Positions 9,172-19,190 of a stretch of DNA of 22,303 nt are shown here, one piece after another. A model generated the notes under the pieces. That model saw nothing but the letters and a program-made list of their open reading frames with translations. It was not told where the DNA came from and searched no databases. Numbering within the stretch: position 1 is the first letter of the stretch; the number at the start of each line of letters is the position of its first letter. Origin of the DNA: Larix sibirica (Eukaryota > Streptophyta > Pinopsida > Pinales > Pinaceae); NCBI GenBank assembly GCA_004151065.3, contig NWUY0300016736.1, positions 44,441 to 66,743 on the forward strand, written 5' to 3'. A program made the position numbers and the translations under genes.

Positions 9172-9199
9172 TATATATATATATTTATTTATTTATTTA
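9172..9199. repeat. (TA)n/(TTTA)n microsatellite
   Basis: A run of TA dinucleotides passes directly into TTTA tetranucleotides, a compound simple repeat within the putative intron of the ATPase relic. Confidence 0.85.
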
Positions 9200-10348
9200 A
9201 ATATGACTAGTGACCAGAATTGATAGAGCCTAACCAATTACACTAATCGGAGTAGTGTAAAACTGAGACCACTCATTGTTTCCTCAATTTCATACCATCC
9301 ATATTCAAGGGCTCTATCAACTGTGGTAAAAAATGCAGAATGTGGATTTCCTTGCATATTTATTCAATATCCATCACCATTCGTATTAAGGAAAGTTAAG
9401 CTGTATTCAAATGTTTCTTTGAACATGACTGCACAATCAAAAACGTTATGAATAACTCATGTTCATTCAATGTTTTATTACACCTTGGTTTCATGCTACT
9501 AGATTTAATATGGGAATATGATCTTTCTCCCTTTTTGTTCTTGATCATATTGTCTTTAATGATGGGTTGTATAGTTTTTCCCTAAGAAACATATTATTGT
9601 CTTTGTATATCAATCTGAGTTCATCCACTCAAAGAAGATTTTTTTTTTTAGGGTGTTTAAATGGACACTATGTTGCGACTCAAATTACTGCACTTATCTT
9701 TGACGGGTACTATTATGACCATCTCACGACATAGAGTAAAATCATCACCTGGGCCTAATAGTTGGGATTTGAATGACATATTTACAACAGGGGTTGCTAT
9801 TGTCACTTACCTTGCCCTGATCGCTATCGTATTTTACTTGACTACTAGTGCAATATTCTTTGAGGTGTTATTGTTTTCCTATTTCATCTACAATTTGATT
9901 TTTAAAATTATTAAAATTTCTTGTATTATGGAGATAATCTAAGGAGCCATTCTTTAAACAGCTTTTTATTCTTTTATTTTTAAAGATGCTTCTTATATGT
10001 ATAAAAATGAGTTATATAACCAATTGAAAATATAAGAAGAAGGGAAAGATGTATACAATGAACTTCATATCCTCTTCCTGAGAACAATTAAAACAAATAT
10101 AAAATCCAAATAACTATTTTGATCTAACAATTTGACATCTTTAATTAGCAAAGCTCACTATTTATGTTTGTTAAACATATTTTCATGTGAGATCAATCAA
10201 TAACAATGCCGAAGAGGTCACTACTGCAATTTGCTTGCAAGGGAGCATAGTTAGACAAGCCCTGATTTTTATTAAACGTTCTCAAAGCTGGTCATTTATG
10301 GAAAGACCCAGGATTCTCATAATGTGTGCTTTTGTGGTAGTTACGTTG

Positions 10349-10446
10349 GTAAGTTGCTTTTAAATCTTTTCTACATTTTGAAGAACATACAATCATTTGG
10401 AAAAATCATTTACATTTTTTTATTTTCAATTCTTATTATTGACCAG
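10349..10446 (+). other. Retained intron of the H+-ATPase relic
   Basis: The upstream block ends in phase 0 at gttacgttg, followed by the perfect donor gtaagt. A T-rich stretch of 98 nt closes at ttattgaccag. The next codons (LNITSFAYKTN) follow in phase 0 and fit the M9-M10 loop of the pump. Correct phase on both sides supports a true intron. Confidence 0.6.
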
Positions 10447-10740
10447 TTAAACATTACCTCATTTGCTTATAAGACCAATCCAAGATACCAGTTTGTTAAA
10501 GATATTGGATGCAATGAGCTTATACATGCTATTTCTACACAATTATAAAAATATTTGAATCTTTAAAAAGCCTGATGGATTGGCACTTTACAAAGAAGCT
10601 TTAAATTAAGGATTGAATAAAACCATCTAGATTGAGAAGATTATTCTTCCCATCATACTTTTTGTAAGTGTTGTATCTATATGTATTTTGGTCCAATTTT
10701 CATGTCTGAAAATTTCATTCATTATTTAACATAAACGGAG

Positions 10741-10920
10741 ACAGTTTGCAAATTGATAAAGTAATCATAAGTCAATTACGAGCATCTAAAAGTCCAAGGG
10801 ATTCTGTAAAAAATTAAACTTTGTGTTGACAGTTTGCAAATTGATAAAGTAAGCATAAATTAATTACGAGCATTTACAAGTCCAAGCGATTCTGTAAAAA
10901 AATTTAAACTTTATGTGTTG
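10741..10920. repeat. 88-bp tandem duplication, two copies
   Basis: Copies start at 10741 and 10829 with acagtttgcaaattgataaa, and both carry ttacgagcat and gattctgtaaaaaa. The second copy is a few bases longer through small insertions in A/T runs. Confidence 0.88.
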
Positions 10921-11222
10921 ATGTGGAAGTGAGATTCAAAAGACTGGATATTATTTTGTCTCTGGTATGTTTAGCCATTGTACTTAAAATTGTAAATATT
11001 TTTGGAATTGGAATAATTATGATAATAAATATTTTTTGAGAATATTTGTTTTTGTTTTTTATATTATTTTACCTAACCAAAATTTGTTGTACTGAAAAGT
11101 TGGATGAAACCACATATTTGATGATAATTTTATTGTGAGGGTATGGCACATACGATTAGTGACAAATAACAAAATAACAAATTAATTATAAGTTATTATT
11201 TTTTTATTAAAATTCAAATTGG
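10921..11222. other. AT-rich gap
   Basis: Very AT-rich sequence without recognised features. Confidence 0.4.
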
Positions 11223-11418
11223 AAAATAAAATATTATTTTAATTGAAAATAATAAAATTATGAAAGATATTTAATTTAAATTTGTTATTTGTTTGTTAAG
11301 TTAATTGATTTTAGAATATCAAAATAAAATATTATTCTAGTTGAAAATAATAAAATTATAAGAGATATTTAATGTTAATATTTTTATTTGTTTGTTAAGT
11401 TAGTTGATTTTAGAAGAT
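11223..11418. repeat. 98-bp tandem duplication, two copies
   Basis: Copies start at 11223 and 11321 with aaaataaaatattatt, and both carry gttgattttagaa-like ends. It is the longest tandem duplication seen in the window, and moderately diverged. Confidence 0.88.
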
Positions 11419-12004
11419 TTAATGAAGAACACATAAAAAGGTAGTTCTTTTTTCTTTTTCTTATTTATAATGAAAGGTTTTATAGTTTCTATAGTATGAG
11501 AAAAAAACACAACAAAATATAAAGGATAAATCTATATTTTTTATAGATTAGCTATGGTTATGCTTACTTACCATTTTCCATTTATTTTATTGATCTTATC
11601 GGCTTTCCTTTGCACCTCCTGGTGCAATTGCTAGCTATCATAATGATAGCCATCGTCTACAATTGGAGTAATTACTTTTCAGTTTTCCCATCTATTACAA
11701 AATGAAATTTGGATTTAATCTCTACACTATACAGGATACGCTAAAAAGTTATTAGGAATTTTGATGGGTGATTTTTATGTATAAACTTTAAAATCATTGA
11801 TTTATTGTTTTAACCTTTGTATTTTTTTACATGTTAAATTTTAAGCTCCCTGTTAAATACATTTTAAAAGATAAAGTATGTTCCTCGGAATGTCAAATTC
11901 CAAGCAATTTTAAAACATCAATTCACTGTTCACTGTATGTTGTTAATTGTTGTGGATGCACATCATTATTATAAAGTTTTTATTGATAATGGTAGTTAGT
12001 ATTT
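11419..12004. other. AT-rich gap
   Basis: No coding relic is recognised. A short near-palindrome surrounds ctatcataatgatag at 11635-11649. Otherwise this is featureless AT-rich DNA. Confidence 0.4.
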
Positions 12005-12145
12005 ATAATGCCTTATATTTGGACATTCAGTAATTAAAACTTTAATATGAATTAGCTTAATCATTTTATTTGCTTATTATCTATTCGACTCGGTAAGATT
12101 GATTAAGATTATTATTATGTGAACATATGGACTCCCTATGTGTGG
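12005..12145 (+). repeat. LTR-like direct repeat, copy 1
   Basis: This segment (starting tataatgccttatatttg) is closely related to 12416-12555. Similarity runs through taattaaaact and ends with atggactccctatgtgtgg. It breaks off exactly at the ambiguous base 12146. A ggcattaca at 12289-12297 mirrors the taatgcc start, which could mark an element end. It may be a solo-LTR fragment or another dispersed repeat. Confidence 0.65.
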
Positions 12146-12146
12146 N
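12146..12146. other. Ambiguous base (n)
   Basis: The only non-ACGT character in the window sits immediately after the last base shared by the two repeat copies, so it may mark an assembly or read-consensus problem at the repeat edge. Confidence 0.95.
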
Positions 12147-12415
12147 GGCTGAAATAACAACATCTCTGAATCAAGAATATTAGGCTCCAAAACCAACAGA
12201 TAATGCTATGCATTATGTTGTTGGTGAATTATGTGTTATGGTGCAAACATATGCTCTTATTCTAAATGTAGTATTGCTGACATGTGATTGTGGCATTACA
12301 TTATCTTATTAGTAGGTTGCAAATCAATGAAAATTTTCCTTTTATTCTTCTAATGAAGGTGCTCTTGTATCTTCCCAGAAGGAACTACCTTGATGAAAAT
12401 CTATTCGAGCATGTG

Positions 12416-12555
12416 TAATGCCCCATATTTGCACACTTAGTAATTAAAACTCTAATATGAATTTGCTTAAAATTTTCATTTGTTGATTATATGTTAGAAT
12501 CGGTTAGGTTGATTAACACTATTATTATGTGAACATATGGACTCCCTATGTGTGG
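12416..12555 (+). repeat. LTR-like direct repeat, copy 2
   Basis: It begins tgtaatgccccatatttg, a TG-start typical of many plant LTRs, and repeats 12005-12145 with scattered substitutions at an offset of about 410 nt. After atggactccctatgtgtgg it continues into unrelated sequence, part of which recurs inverted at 13452-13498. Confidence 0.65.
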
Positions 12556-12590
12556 ACAGTAAATGGAATTTATCATTTCATTTTATTAAT
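12537..12590 (+). repeat. Left arm of a 1-kb-spaced inverted repeat
   Basis: The segment from atggactccctatgtgtgg through ggaatttatcatttcatt has an inverted counterpart at 13452-13498. The pair could be remnants of terminal inverted repeats of a non-autonomous element or two insertions of the same repeat in opposite orientation. Confidence 0.6.
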
Positions 12591-13451
12591 GATGATGAAT
12601 ATGTTATTTCATTTGAACATGCAAAGTGAATGTGGAATATTGATATGTGGATCATGCCAATTTAGTTTGTACTTTGGATATGGAACAAGTACAATATACA
12701 TTGTAAAGGAACTTACATGATTATTTAAATGTCATTTCAGTGATATAGATTATCACCTGAAAGAGTTGGATATGTTTATACATTAAATCTATGTTAGTGG
12801 TGAACTAACCCACATGTTGATTTGCTATGAGATAGTTAGATTCCTAAAGTAACAAGGGGCACAAGATGTTTGGGACATCAAGAGGATAATGAAGTGATAT
12901 CAGTTTTCTTATGATTTAATTGTGAATTCCAATATTTCTATGACTTGCTAGTAAGTGTGAATTTTGATAGGAATCACAACTTGCCCAAAATGGTTGTTCG
13001 ATGACGAGACTCTAGAAATAGTGATTACACAATATGATTGATGATGGATGTTGACCTTGGTGGTATCATAGGGGGTGGAGGCATTTCCCATTGTTTATCC
13101 TCTGAAACCCGGAGTCATGAGAGGATTGTGCTAGGCACAATCCCAAGATGTGTGATGACAACTATCAATTGCCTGCTGGAAAATCTTGGTCGATGTAGTC
13201 GACACTTCCACTTACGGGTTCTATCTGCGGTTAGGTCGGTATAGTCAACGCCGCAACATATTGCAGCAGAGGACGAGATGGAGAGGTTAGGTGATAACAG
13301 TTGTGGTGACTAGTTACTCGAGTATGTATGAGATGGATGAGATCGTGATGAGATTTGGATGGTGTTATTCCTTATGATTATATGCTCGATCTGCTTGATT
13401 ATGTTTATCTAGTTAAGTTTTAATGCTATTGTATAAAGATTGATGAGTGAT
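12591..13451. other. Interior of the inverted-repeat pair
   Basis: No coding relic is recognised. The second half (about 13000-13350) is less AT-rich than its surroundings, with several cg dinucleotides, as in LTR or UTR sequence of transposons. No transposase motif is visible. Confidence 0.35.
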
Positions 13452-13498
13452 GAATGAAACGATAAATTCCATTTGATATCCACACATAGGGAGTCCAT
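13452..13498 (-). repeat. Right arm of the inverted repeat
   Basis: Reverse-complemented, this reads atggactccctatgtgtgg, then a short variable part, then aaatggaatttatcgtttca, matching 12537-12590. Just outside, 13499-13522 carries a further partial inverted copy of the aatttatcgttt...attttattaat piece. Confidence 0.65.
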
Positions 13499-13522
13499 TA
13501 ATAAAATAAAACGATAAATTGT

Positions 13523-15350
13523 TGGTACTAATAATCAACATTTATTGCCCCTAACGCAATAATAAGTGTGAGGATAATTTAAATAAATGGGTAGATAGAC
13601 ATGTATAGGCTTGGATAAGATTGTCTTGAGTGCATTTAAGGGTAGCATGACAAGGGATACTTTTAACCCAAAGTTTAGTATTATTTTAATTTAATTCAAC
13701 AATTGTTATTTTGAGTAATTTCAAATGTTATTCGTTTTAATAATTGTATATTGATTTTGACCAAATTTTGGATGAGGGTGTGAGGAGGATTTTGATAAAT
13801 ATGGGACTTAAGATAGGAAGAGGGGAGGTTCTTTTCTTGGAGGATATTTTTGGAGCTTGAGGGTTTTGATAAGTTTTGGAAGAGTTTGAATAAATTTAGA
13901 AGAATTACTATCGATTTTGGTGTATCAATATTATCCTTTGTGGATCACTATTCTTCGAGTCATGGAAGGGTCTAGGAACTGGAAGGTTTCCTGGAGTTAG
14001 TATGTCAGCGAGGCTCGTAGTTGGGGGTGGTGTAATTTTGTTTTGGGAATTGGACGAGGAAGAAGATCGAGGCTTTCATCAGTTGGGTTTCTTCACCATC
14101 CTTGGACAAAATCAAATTATGTATCGAGGTATTCTTATTATGAATTTAAATAGTTTATATAATGTTGTAGTTTCTATTAGTCAATGTTTTCTAATTGAAT
14201 GGTTAACCATTAAGAAATAATGTACATTTGCTTATTATTATCCCTCTTTACAATTTCTGTATCATTAAATGGTAATTAGAAGAATTATTGTGAACACGAC
14301 AATGATATACTTCATGGAACAATCACAGCATAATGAACCTTTGATGATGTGAACCTTGATGATGGGAACTATAGTATTGCACTTCCATTTATATAGCATC
14401 ACTACAATGGGTTAAATATTTTGAAAGTAATGGCAATCTCTTCAAGCTCGTATGTTTCTGCATGTACTTGAGTGAGTTCCGTGGCTTGCTTGATAAGAAT
14501 AACAGCAATGTGATTTTTTATTTTCTAACAATAAAGATTTGAGCAGAAAGTGAAACATATTTTTGAAGCACGGAGTTCTATATTGTAGTAATGGCAGTAA
14601 CATAATTTAATATTTTTACAGTAATGGTGGTTACACTAGGGCTCAGCTTTTGCAATTCCCAACTATACCATCAACTCGCACATGTTGTTCACCCTCTCCT
14701 AAATGTAAAATATGGCATGTTTAAATTGGCATATCCATCTTCAACTATATCGACAAGATAATAAACATACAATATGGTAATGATATGACACGCGTATAGG
14801 TGGAGAATAGAAATGGTTTTCCAGCCAGTGGTTTAGGAGGACAACCAAGTTTTGGGAAAAATCTCTCTCCAAAGAAATTCATTCAGCATGATGAAAGAAA
14901 AAATGTTTACGGTAATAATAAATAATGCCTAAATATAATCATTAAACATATGAGTGAAATCATTACTAATTATACTATTATAATATACCATGATTTGGGA
15001 TAGTCATCTTTCTAAATAATTGTTACTACATAACTACAAAAATTAAGTAAAATTGTGATAATTAAAAATAAATGCATAGTTTGCTAATTATAGAGAATCA
15101 TAATAGAATCATTCATCCACAACATAAATATTGAAACAAAACATGTAAATATCACTCTATGTTTTCATCACTCTGAAAATATTCCACCCTTGGCATGTGT
15201 TGTAGACTCATATTTTTTGGTTTAAATTTCCACAATAGTAAGGCCTTCGACTTCAGATACTTCGTTTAGTCTTGGCCTCATAAAGCTTTGTCCATTTCAT
15301 TATATTTGTAAGGAAGCAATGGAAGTGATGGGTTGATGCATCGAGTTTCA
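13523..15350. other. Long gap without recognised gene
   Basis: The stretch is AT-rich. Around 13760-14130 it is G-rich on the plus strand and ends with gtatcgag|gtattc, an exon-donor-like junction, but the short frame there (MSARLVVGGGVILFWELDEE) is unrecognised. Near 14310-14350 the word ttgatgatg is repeated in tandem-like fashion. From 14900 to 15180 nothing stands out. The last part (15180-15350) may contain the eroded 5' end of the glycosidase relic. Confidence 0.35.
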
Positions 15351-16049
15351 ATTTTGCACCTTTGGTAGCTTACTCTTGTGGATGGACTTCCTATATTTTC
15401 TTTCTAGTCTACCAAAGTTCCACATGGTATGCCTTACCCTTAGAATTTAAACACTGCCAATCAAGTTGAGATGATTATGAAGGAAAATGGAGTTATTCCT
15501 AGATAGTGGTGATATTGAATGGTATTCCCCATATAGGCTTGACCATATATCTTGAATGGGATTCGTCATATAGGATTGACCATAATGGAATTAGATTATC
15601 TTGCTAAAACTATTTCTAGAGCCTTAAAATCTAGACAGAAATATAAAACATATGTTGTTTCTATAAGAGGAAATGGTGATGTCACAATTTCTCTAGTCAT
15701 GTCTTTGGTTGGAATTTACATATTTATTTGTAGAACTATTGGATAATTTCATTTACATGAAAAGAACATAATAGATGTTTCATCTAATTTGAGAGAGCTT
15801 GGAAGGACTCTAGGAGATGTTATCTATGTAGGTATTAACTCAACCTTGAACATGCCAATAACCCTTGAATACCTAGAAGCACAAGGGATAGTTGTTGCAA
15901 AATATAATAGTGAAGAATTTTTAGCATTTTTACCCAAAAATGTAACTGCAAGAAAGCCTCCGCTGATTTGTGAGAAGCAGGTCTCAATCATAAACCAACA
16001 TCTTAAATGTTTATCTACTTCCTTTCTATTTATAAAAATACCAAAAGTG
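15351..16049 (+). pseudogene. Pseudouridine-5'-phosphate glycosidase relic (PsuG/IndA family)
   Basis: This enzyme splits pseudouridine 5'-phosphate into uracil and ribose 5-phosphate during RNA turnover. One frame follows the family from near its N-terminus. DGLP...STKVPHGMPYP, a stop in place of Gln, and NLNTANQVE matches ALESTIISHGMPYPQNLETA. KENGVIP and LNGI.HIGLT match RENGAVP and LDGVPHIGL. TYVVSIRGNGDVTIS matches HVVA.(R/G)GNGATTVS. IDVSSNLRELGRT, then TLEYLEAQGIVVAKYNSEEF, matches MDISSDLTELGRT and TLEYLETQGV.V..Y...EF. Up to 16049 it still fits weakly (IINQHLK, FLFIKIPK). In-frame stops lie at 15366, 15405, 15441 and 15744, plus one local frame slip near 15507. No introns are visible over 700 nt, suggesting a retrocopy or a fused exon set. 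The C-terminal third is missing. Confidence 0.9.
15515..15588. repeat. 37-bp tandem duplication within the glycosidase relic
   Basis: Copies 15515-15551 and 15552-15588 both encode LNGI(P/R)HIGLTI, a segment the family has once. The first copy lies one frame off the upstream reading frame and the second is back in it, because 37 is one more than a multiple of three. Confidence 0.88.
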
Positions 16050-16266
16050 TGAATTGTTTAAACTTTTCCTTTCTAAATATTTTGTTCAAAATAAGTTAGT
16101 AAGGACATAAGTTTGAAGTCTCGATATGTATACTTTTAATGACCAAAAATGACTCCAAATTAATATATGGGTGGTGGTATTGAAAAAGACACATGTATGA
16201 TATTGGAGGGAAGCTGAGCGCTATAGTTAGTTTTTGAAAACCATTTTTTACCTCCAAAGTGGCATT
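16050..16266. other. 3' flank of the glycosidase relic
   Basis: AT-rich sequence with no recognisable continuation of the enzyme and no poly-A tail. Confidence 0.4.
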
Positions 16267-16420
16267 TGGCATAGTGGTTTTGTAATATGGGCATGTGGAC
16301 GATGCAATAGCAAAGGGTTGTGACACAAGGTAATATGAGAGAATGAGTTTAAACTTATATAAGTTAATTTGGGTTCGATCGTTAGATCTTCTCTAGAGGA
16401 TTGTCTCTTAGTTCAAAGAA
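16267..16420 (+). mobile_element. Candidate tRNA-related SINE
   Basis: A perfect A-box consensus (tggcatagtgg, 16267-16277) is followed by a good B box (ggttcgatcgt, 16372-16382). The stretch ends near a short A-run (16419-16424). The box spacing, about 105 nt, is wider than in a tRNA, so an insertion between the boxes or chance is possible. I could not define a target-site duplication. Confidence 0.45.
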
Positions 16421-16424
16421 AAAA

Positions 16425-17880
16425 TAGCATGTGCCGCACAGCTCTCATTATAGACCTTTGTTCTCCCAACCCCTCATTGATGTTCTTATGCTAATTATTC
16501 TTGTTGTCTCAATCAAACTTTGCAAGGCTTTACGAACATGCAATTGTGGCTAAGGATACCTTTGGTTGGTCCCAAAATTGAAGTCTCATAGCAACTTTTT
16601 CCCTATTTGTGAAGATTGTATTAGCCAAATGTATGACATAAAAGAGATGTTCAATGTTGGGGAGATAGTTCTCAAACCAATTATTTGTTTTTGGGTGACT
16701 TTGTGTTGGCAAGGTTAAATAATATGGACCCACATTTCAGCTAGGCTATGTCCTAGCCTTTGAAATTCTAGATTGGAACATCAGTACAAGCAACAAGTAT
16801 ATGTGACATGTTTTCTTGTGTGGGACCTTTTGTTATATTTGTGGCAAAGAAAAGAAGTTGTAGTGTATTCACAAATTATTTAAATTAAGTTGGTGTGAAT
16901 TGTTTGTGCACTAATGTAGAACTCAACAAGGTGGATACGATCTACTTTGAATAACAAAATATCAGATAGGGACAACTCCACAAGTGAATGTTGCATGCCA
17001 AGCTTTGAAGTTGGAAGTATTTATTATCATTGGAGGTGTCACATCAAATTGGAATTATAGTATTGATTGAAGTGAGATTGCATATTGTGAATAAGCATGA
17101 AGAATTTTTAGAGGAGATGCAATGGTCTTGTATTGAATGGTGTAATCAATATATCATCAAATATATTGAAGTGTGTGCAATCAATGATGGATTTAATAAA
17201 TGTTTGTCAATCAATGTGGATTCACAAGGAATAAATTGCATTCAAGAAGCTCATGTTACTCATATGTGGTGTGGCTTGGTATGGTAATAAAGACACAAAG
17301 CAAATCCCATGACATGCATGTATCACCAAAGAAACAAAAAAATTATAATGATGATTTTGAATATGATATTGAATGTGAGCTTCTATGTAATGTTTCAGTT
17401 GAACATTGGGATAGTGTTGTAGGGAAATTTGCCTATACTAAATAAAGATCCTCATTGAGTGGTTTAATCTCACTAACATAGAAGAAGAACATTAACAATA
17501 TTACTTTCATGAGTTCATAAATCATATCATCAATGAAGGGAAGATGAAAGAGAAGAATCCATTGGATTATGTGGTTAAACACTTTTATGTTGTGGGAAAC
17601 TTGTGTAGAAGATAATCCAACACAATTCAATTTCAATATCTAGACACAAAAATGACGAAAACCTTCCACAAATCCATTTTACCATATTAAGTAATTTATA
17701 TAATTCAAGTACATGAACCCTAACTAATTTCAGGCTAATTAATTGAACCATGATTCCTAAATTCAGATAAAGATAAATATTATATGAATGCACCATGAAT
17801 TGGAGGGGAGGTGAAGAAGAGAGATCTTTATTATAATAATTCAAAAGGAACAACAAAAAATATACATGACTTCATTATCG
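16425..17880. other. Gap with several short unassigned frames
   Basis: Frames of 60-95 codons are open on both strands. On the plus strand 17030-17284 and 17200-17442 overlap, the second reading DDFEYDIECELLCNVSVEHW with an acidic patch. At 17440-17610 another frame reads FINHIINEGKMKEKNPLDYV. These could be pieces of one frameshifted relic on the plus strand, but I recognise no family. Confidence 0.25.
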
Positions 17881-19000
17881 ACACATTTGTCGCAAGAGCC
17901 CAGGTTCCTCCAACCTTGACCACTTATCAAGCTTAACTACACCAAGCCGGTTCATGACCTCACTATGAAAGGGGAATTAAAGGAAGACTCAAATCCTACT
18001 CAATATCGTATCATAATTGTAGAACTTGGAGGATTTTGTTCAAGAAGAGGATATTATGGCCAAAGGATAGTAGATCTCGAATGATCTCTCTAACATAAGG
18101 ATGTGGTGTCCCCTCTCTCAACCATGAACCATCAATTTATATGAGTGAAGGGTGGTTCTAGTAGCTTGGGAAGTGAAATCTAGAGTGTACATGTGAATGG
18201 TATTTGTACCCTCTGCTCAATGCCCACGCACTGTACATTTATTTTATCTTTTGGTACATTTTGAGGATGCTCGTGTGTTGCCAACTAGCAACCTATGAGC
18301 ACTTACTAGTTACACTTCTAAAATTTATGAGCACAATGAAAATGGGCAAAGAGATATGTCAAATTGATTTGAAATTCTTGGGCTAAAGGCATGCAAGTAG
18401 CTTGACTCAACACTAGTGGTTAAGGGGGACTAAATATAAGTATAGCATTTCCGCCTAATGTATGAGGACAAAACTTACAAGATTTGATTGTCCAAATACA
18501 TTATAAAGCCTAGAGGAATCTAACAAGTGAACCAATATGGAGTGTAGCAGACTAGGGATTAAAAATATACCTCTAATCAAATATCAAAGTATGAAATGAC
18601 TCTCTTCCCCAAGGTGCCATGTCCCTTCTTAGGTGGAAAATAAGCATGGCCACCAAATCAAGTACATTGCAGATCCATGAAGTATAGGAAGTGAAAATCA
18701 TTGCCATAAAAATAGACACAATGGATCCATGTCAAATGTAGATTATAGCTACAAACAAATAAGATTGGATTTATGTCTCAAAGTACATCAAAAGAACAAC
18801 TAGAAGTATGAAATAATCAAATTGATCCTCCATAGTACCAATGCCATGTATGTTAGTGGTATTGTATAATAAACGTATGTGATAACATCAAAGAGGGATG
18901 CCACCACAACCCATGGACTTCAATCCCTATCCATAGCAAAGTATGATTCTACACCATGTGAATAAATGTATTGAAGTCAAACATGAGAGAAACCATATAA
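17881..19000. other. Gap without recognised gene
   Basis: Moderately AT-rich sequence. The word atgagcac recurs near 18294 and 18327. No domain, SINE box pair or tandem duplication is convincing here. Confidence 0.35.
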
Positions 19001-19008
19001 TCACCAAC

Positions 19009-19190
19009 CATTAATGTATATCATTGTTAAATGCAAGGTAACCCATTTTGGATTAAAATGGGTCCCAAAGCACTTGGTGCATTCCAACAAATGTGAATAG
19101 ATGTGATGAGGTTGAACACTTGTACAATCAACTGACTAGGGATCATTAATGTATACCCATTGTTGATGGTGAGGGAACCTCCCATTAATG
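19009..19190. repeat. Diverged direct repeat, spacing about 131 nt
   Basis: Segments beginning near 19011 and 19142 share cattaatgtata, then cattgtt, then a gg-aac-ccat-like end. They look like two old copies of one unit about 45 nt long. Confidence 0.45.

Larger units (their letters stand above)
8620..10610 (+). pseudogene. Plasma-membrane H+-ATPase pseudogene, C-terminal half
   Basis: This is a P3A-type proton pump of the plant plasma membrane, AHA-like. Collinear relics appear in order. (a) 8691-8747 is a poor match to the hinge ERKH...TGDGVNDAP. (b) 8813-8890 reads SIMLSDSGLASH...LTSSFLSSM, like DIVLTEPGLS...LTSRAIFQRM. (c) 9487-9558 reads GFMLL then DLIWEYDLSPFLFLIILSL, membrane segments M5-M6, followed by a frame-shifted NDG. 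(d) 9706-9864 reads [20 protein letters not shown] and continues through IFTTGV..YLAL to FF, the M6-M7 region. (e) 10181-10348 reads FHVRSI...CLQGSIV then RQALIFIKRSQSWSFMERP, regions M8-M9, ending at ttg|gtaagt. (f) 10447-10600 resembles the M10 region more weakly (AYKTN...FVKDIG, LNL-K). Blocks d and e are in frame without stops. Introns lie between blocks, so this is a DNA-level copy. The phosphorylation-site half (DKTGT) is absent. It cannot be functional. Confidence 0.88.

Noticed and set aside
12006-12297. Possible solo LTR of about 290 bp bounded by taatgcc and ggcattaca.
   Set aside because: The second repeat copy does not share the right half, and no target-site duplication was found; left as an LTR-like repeat only.
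13061-13072. The sequence tggtatcatag resembles the initiator-Met tRNA primer-binding site of LTR retrotransposons.
   Set aside because: It has a mismatch, is not preceded by a CA-ending LTR at the right place, and no gag-pol follows.
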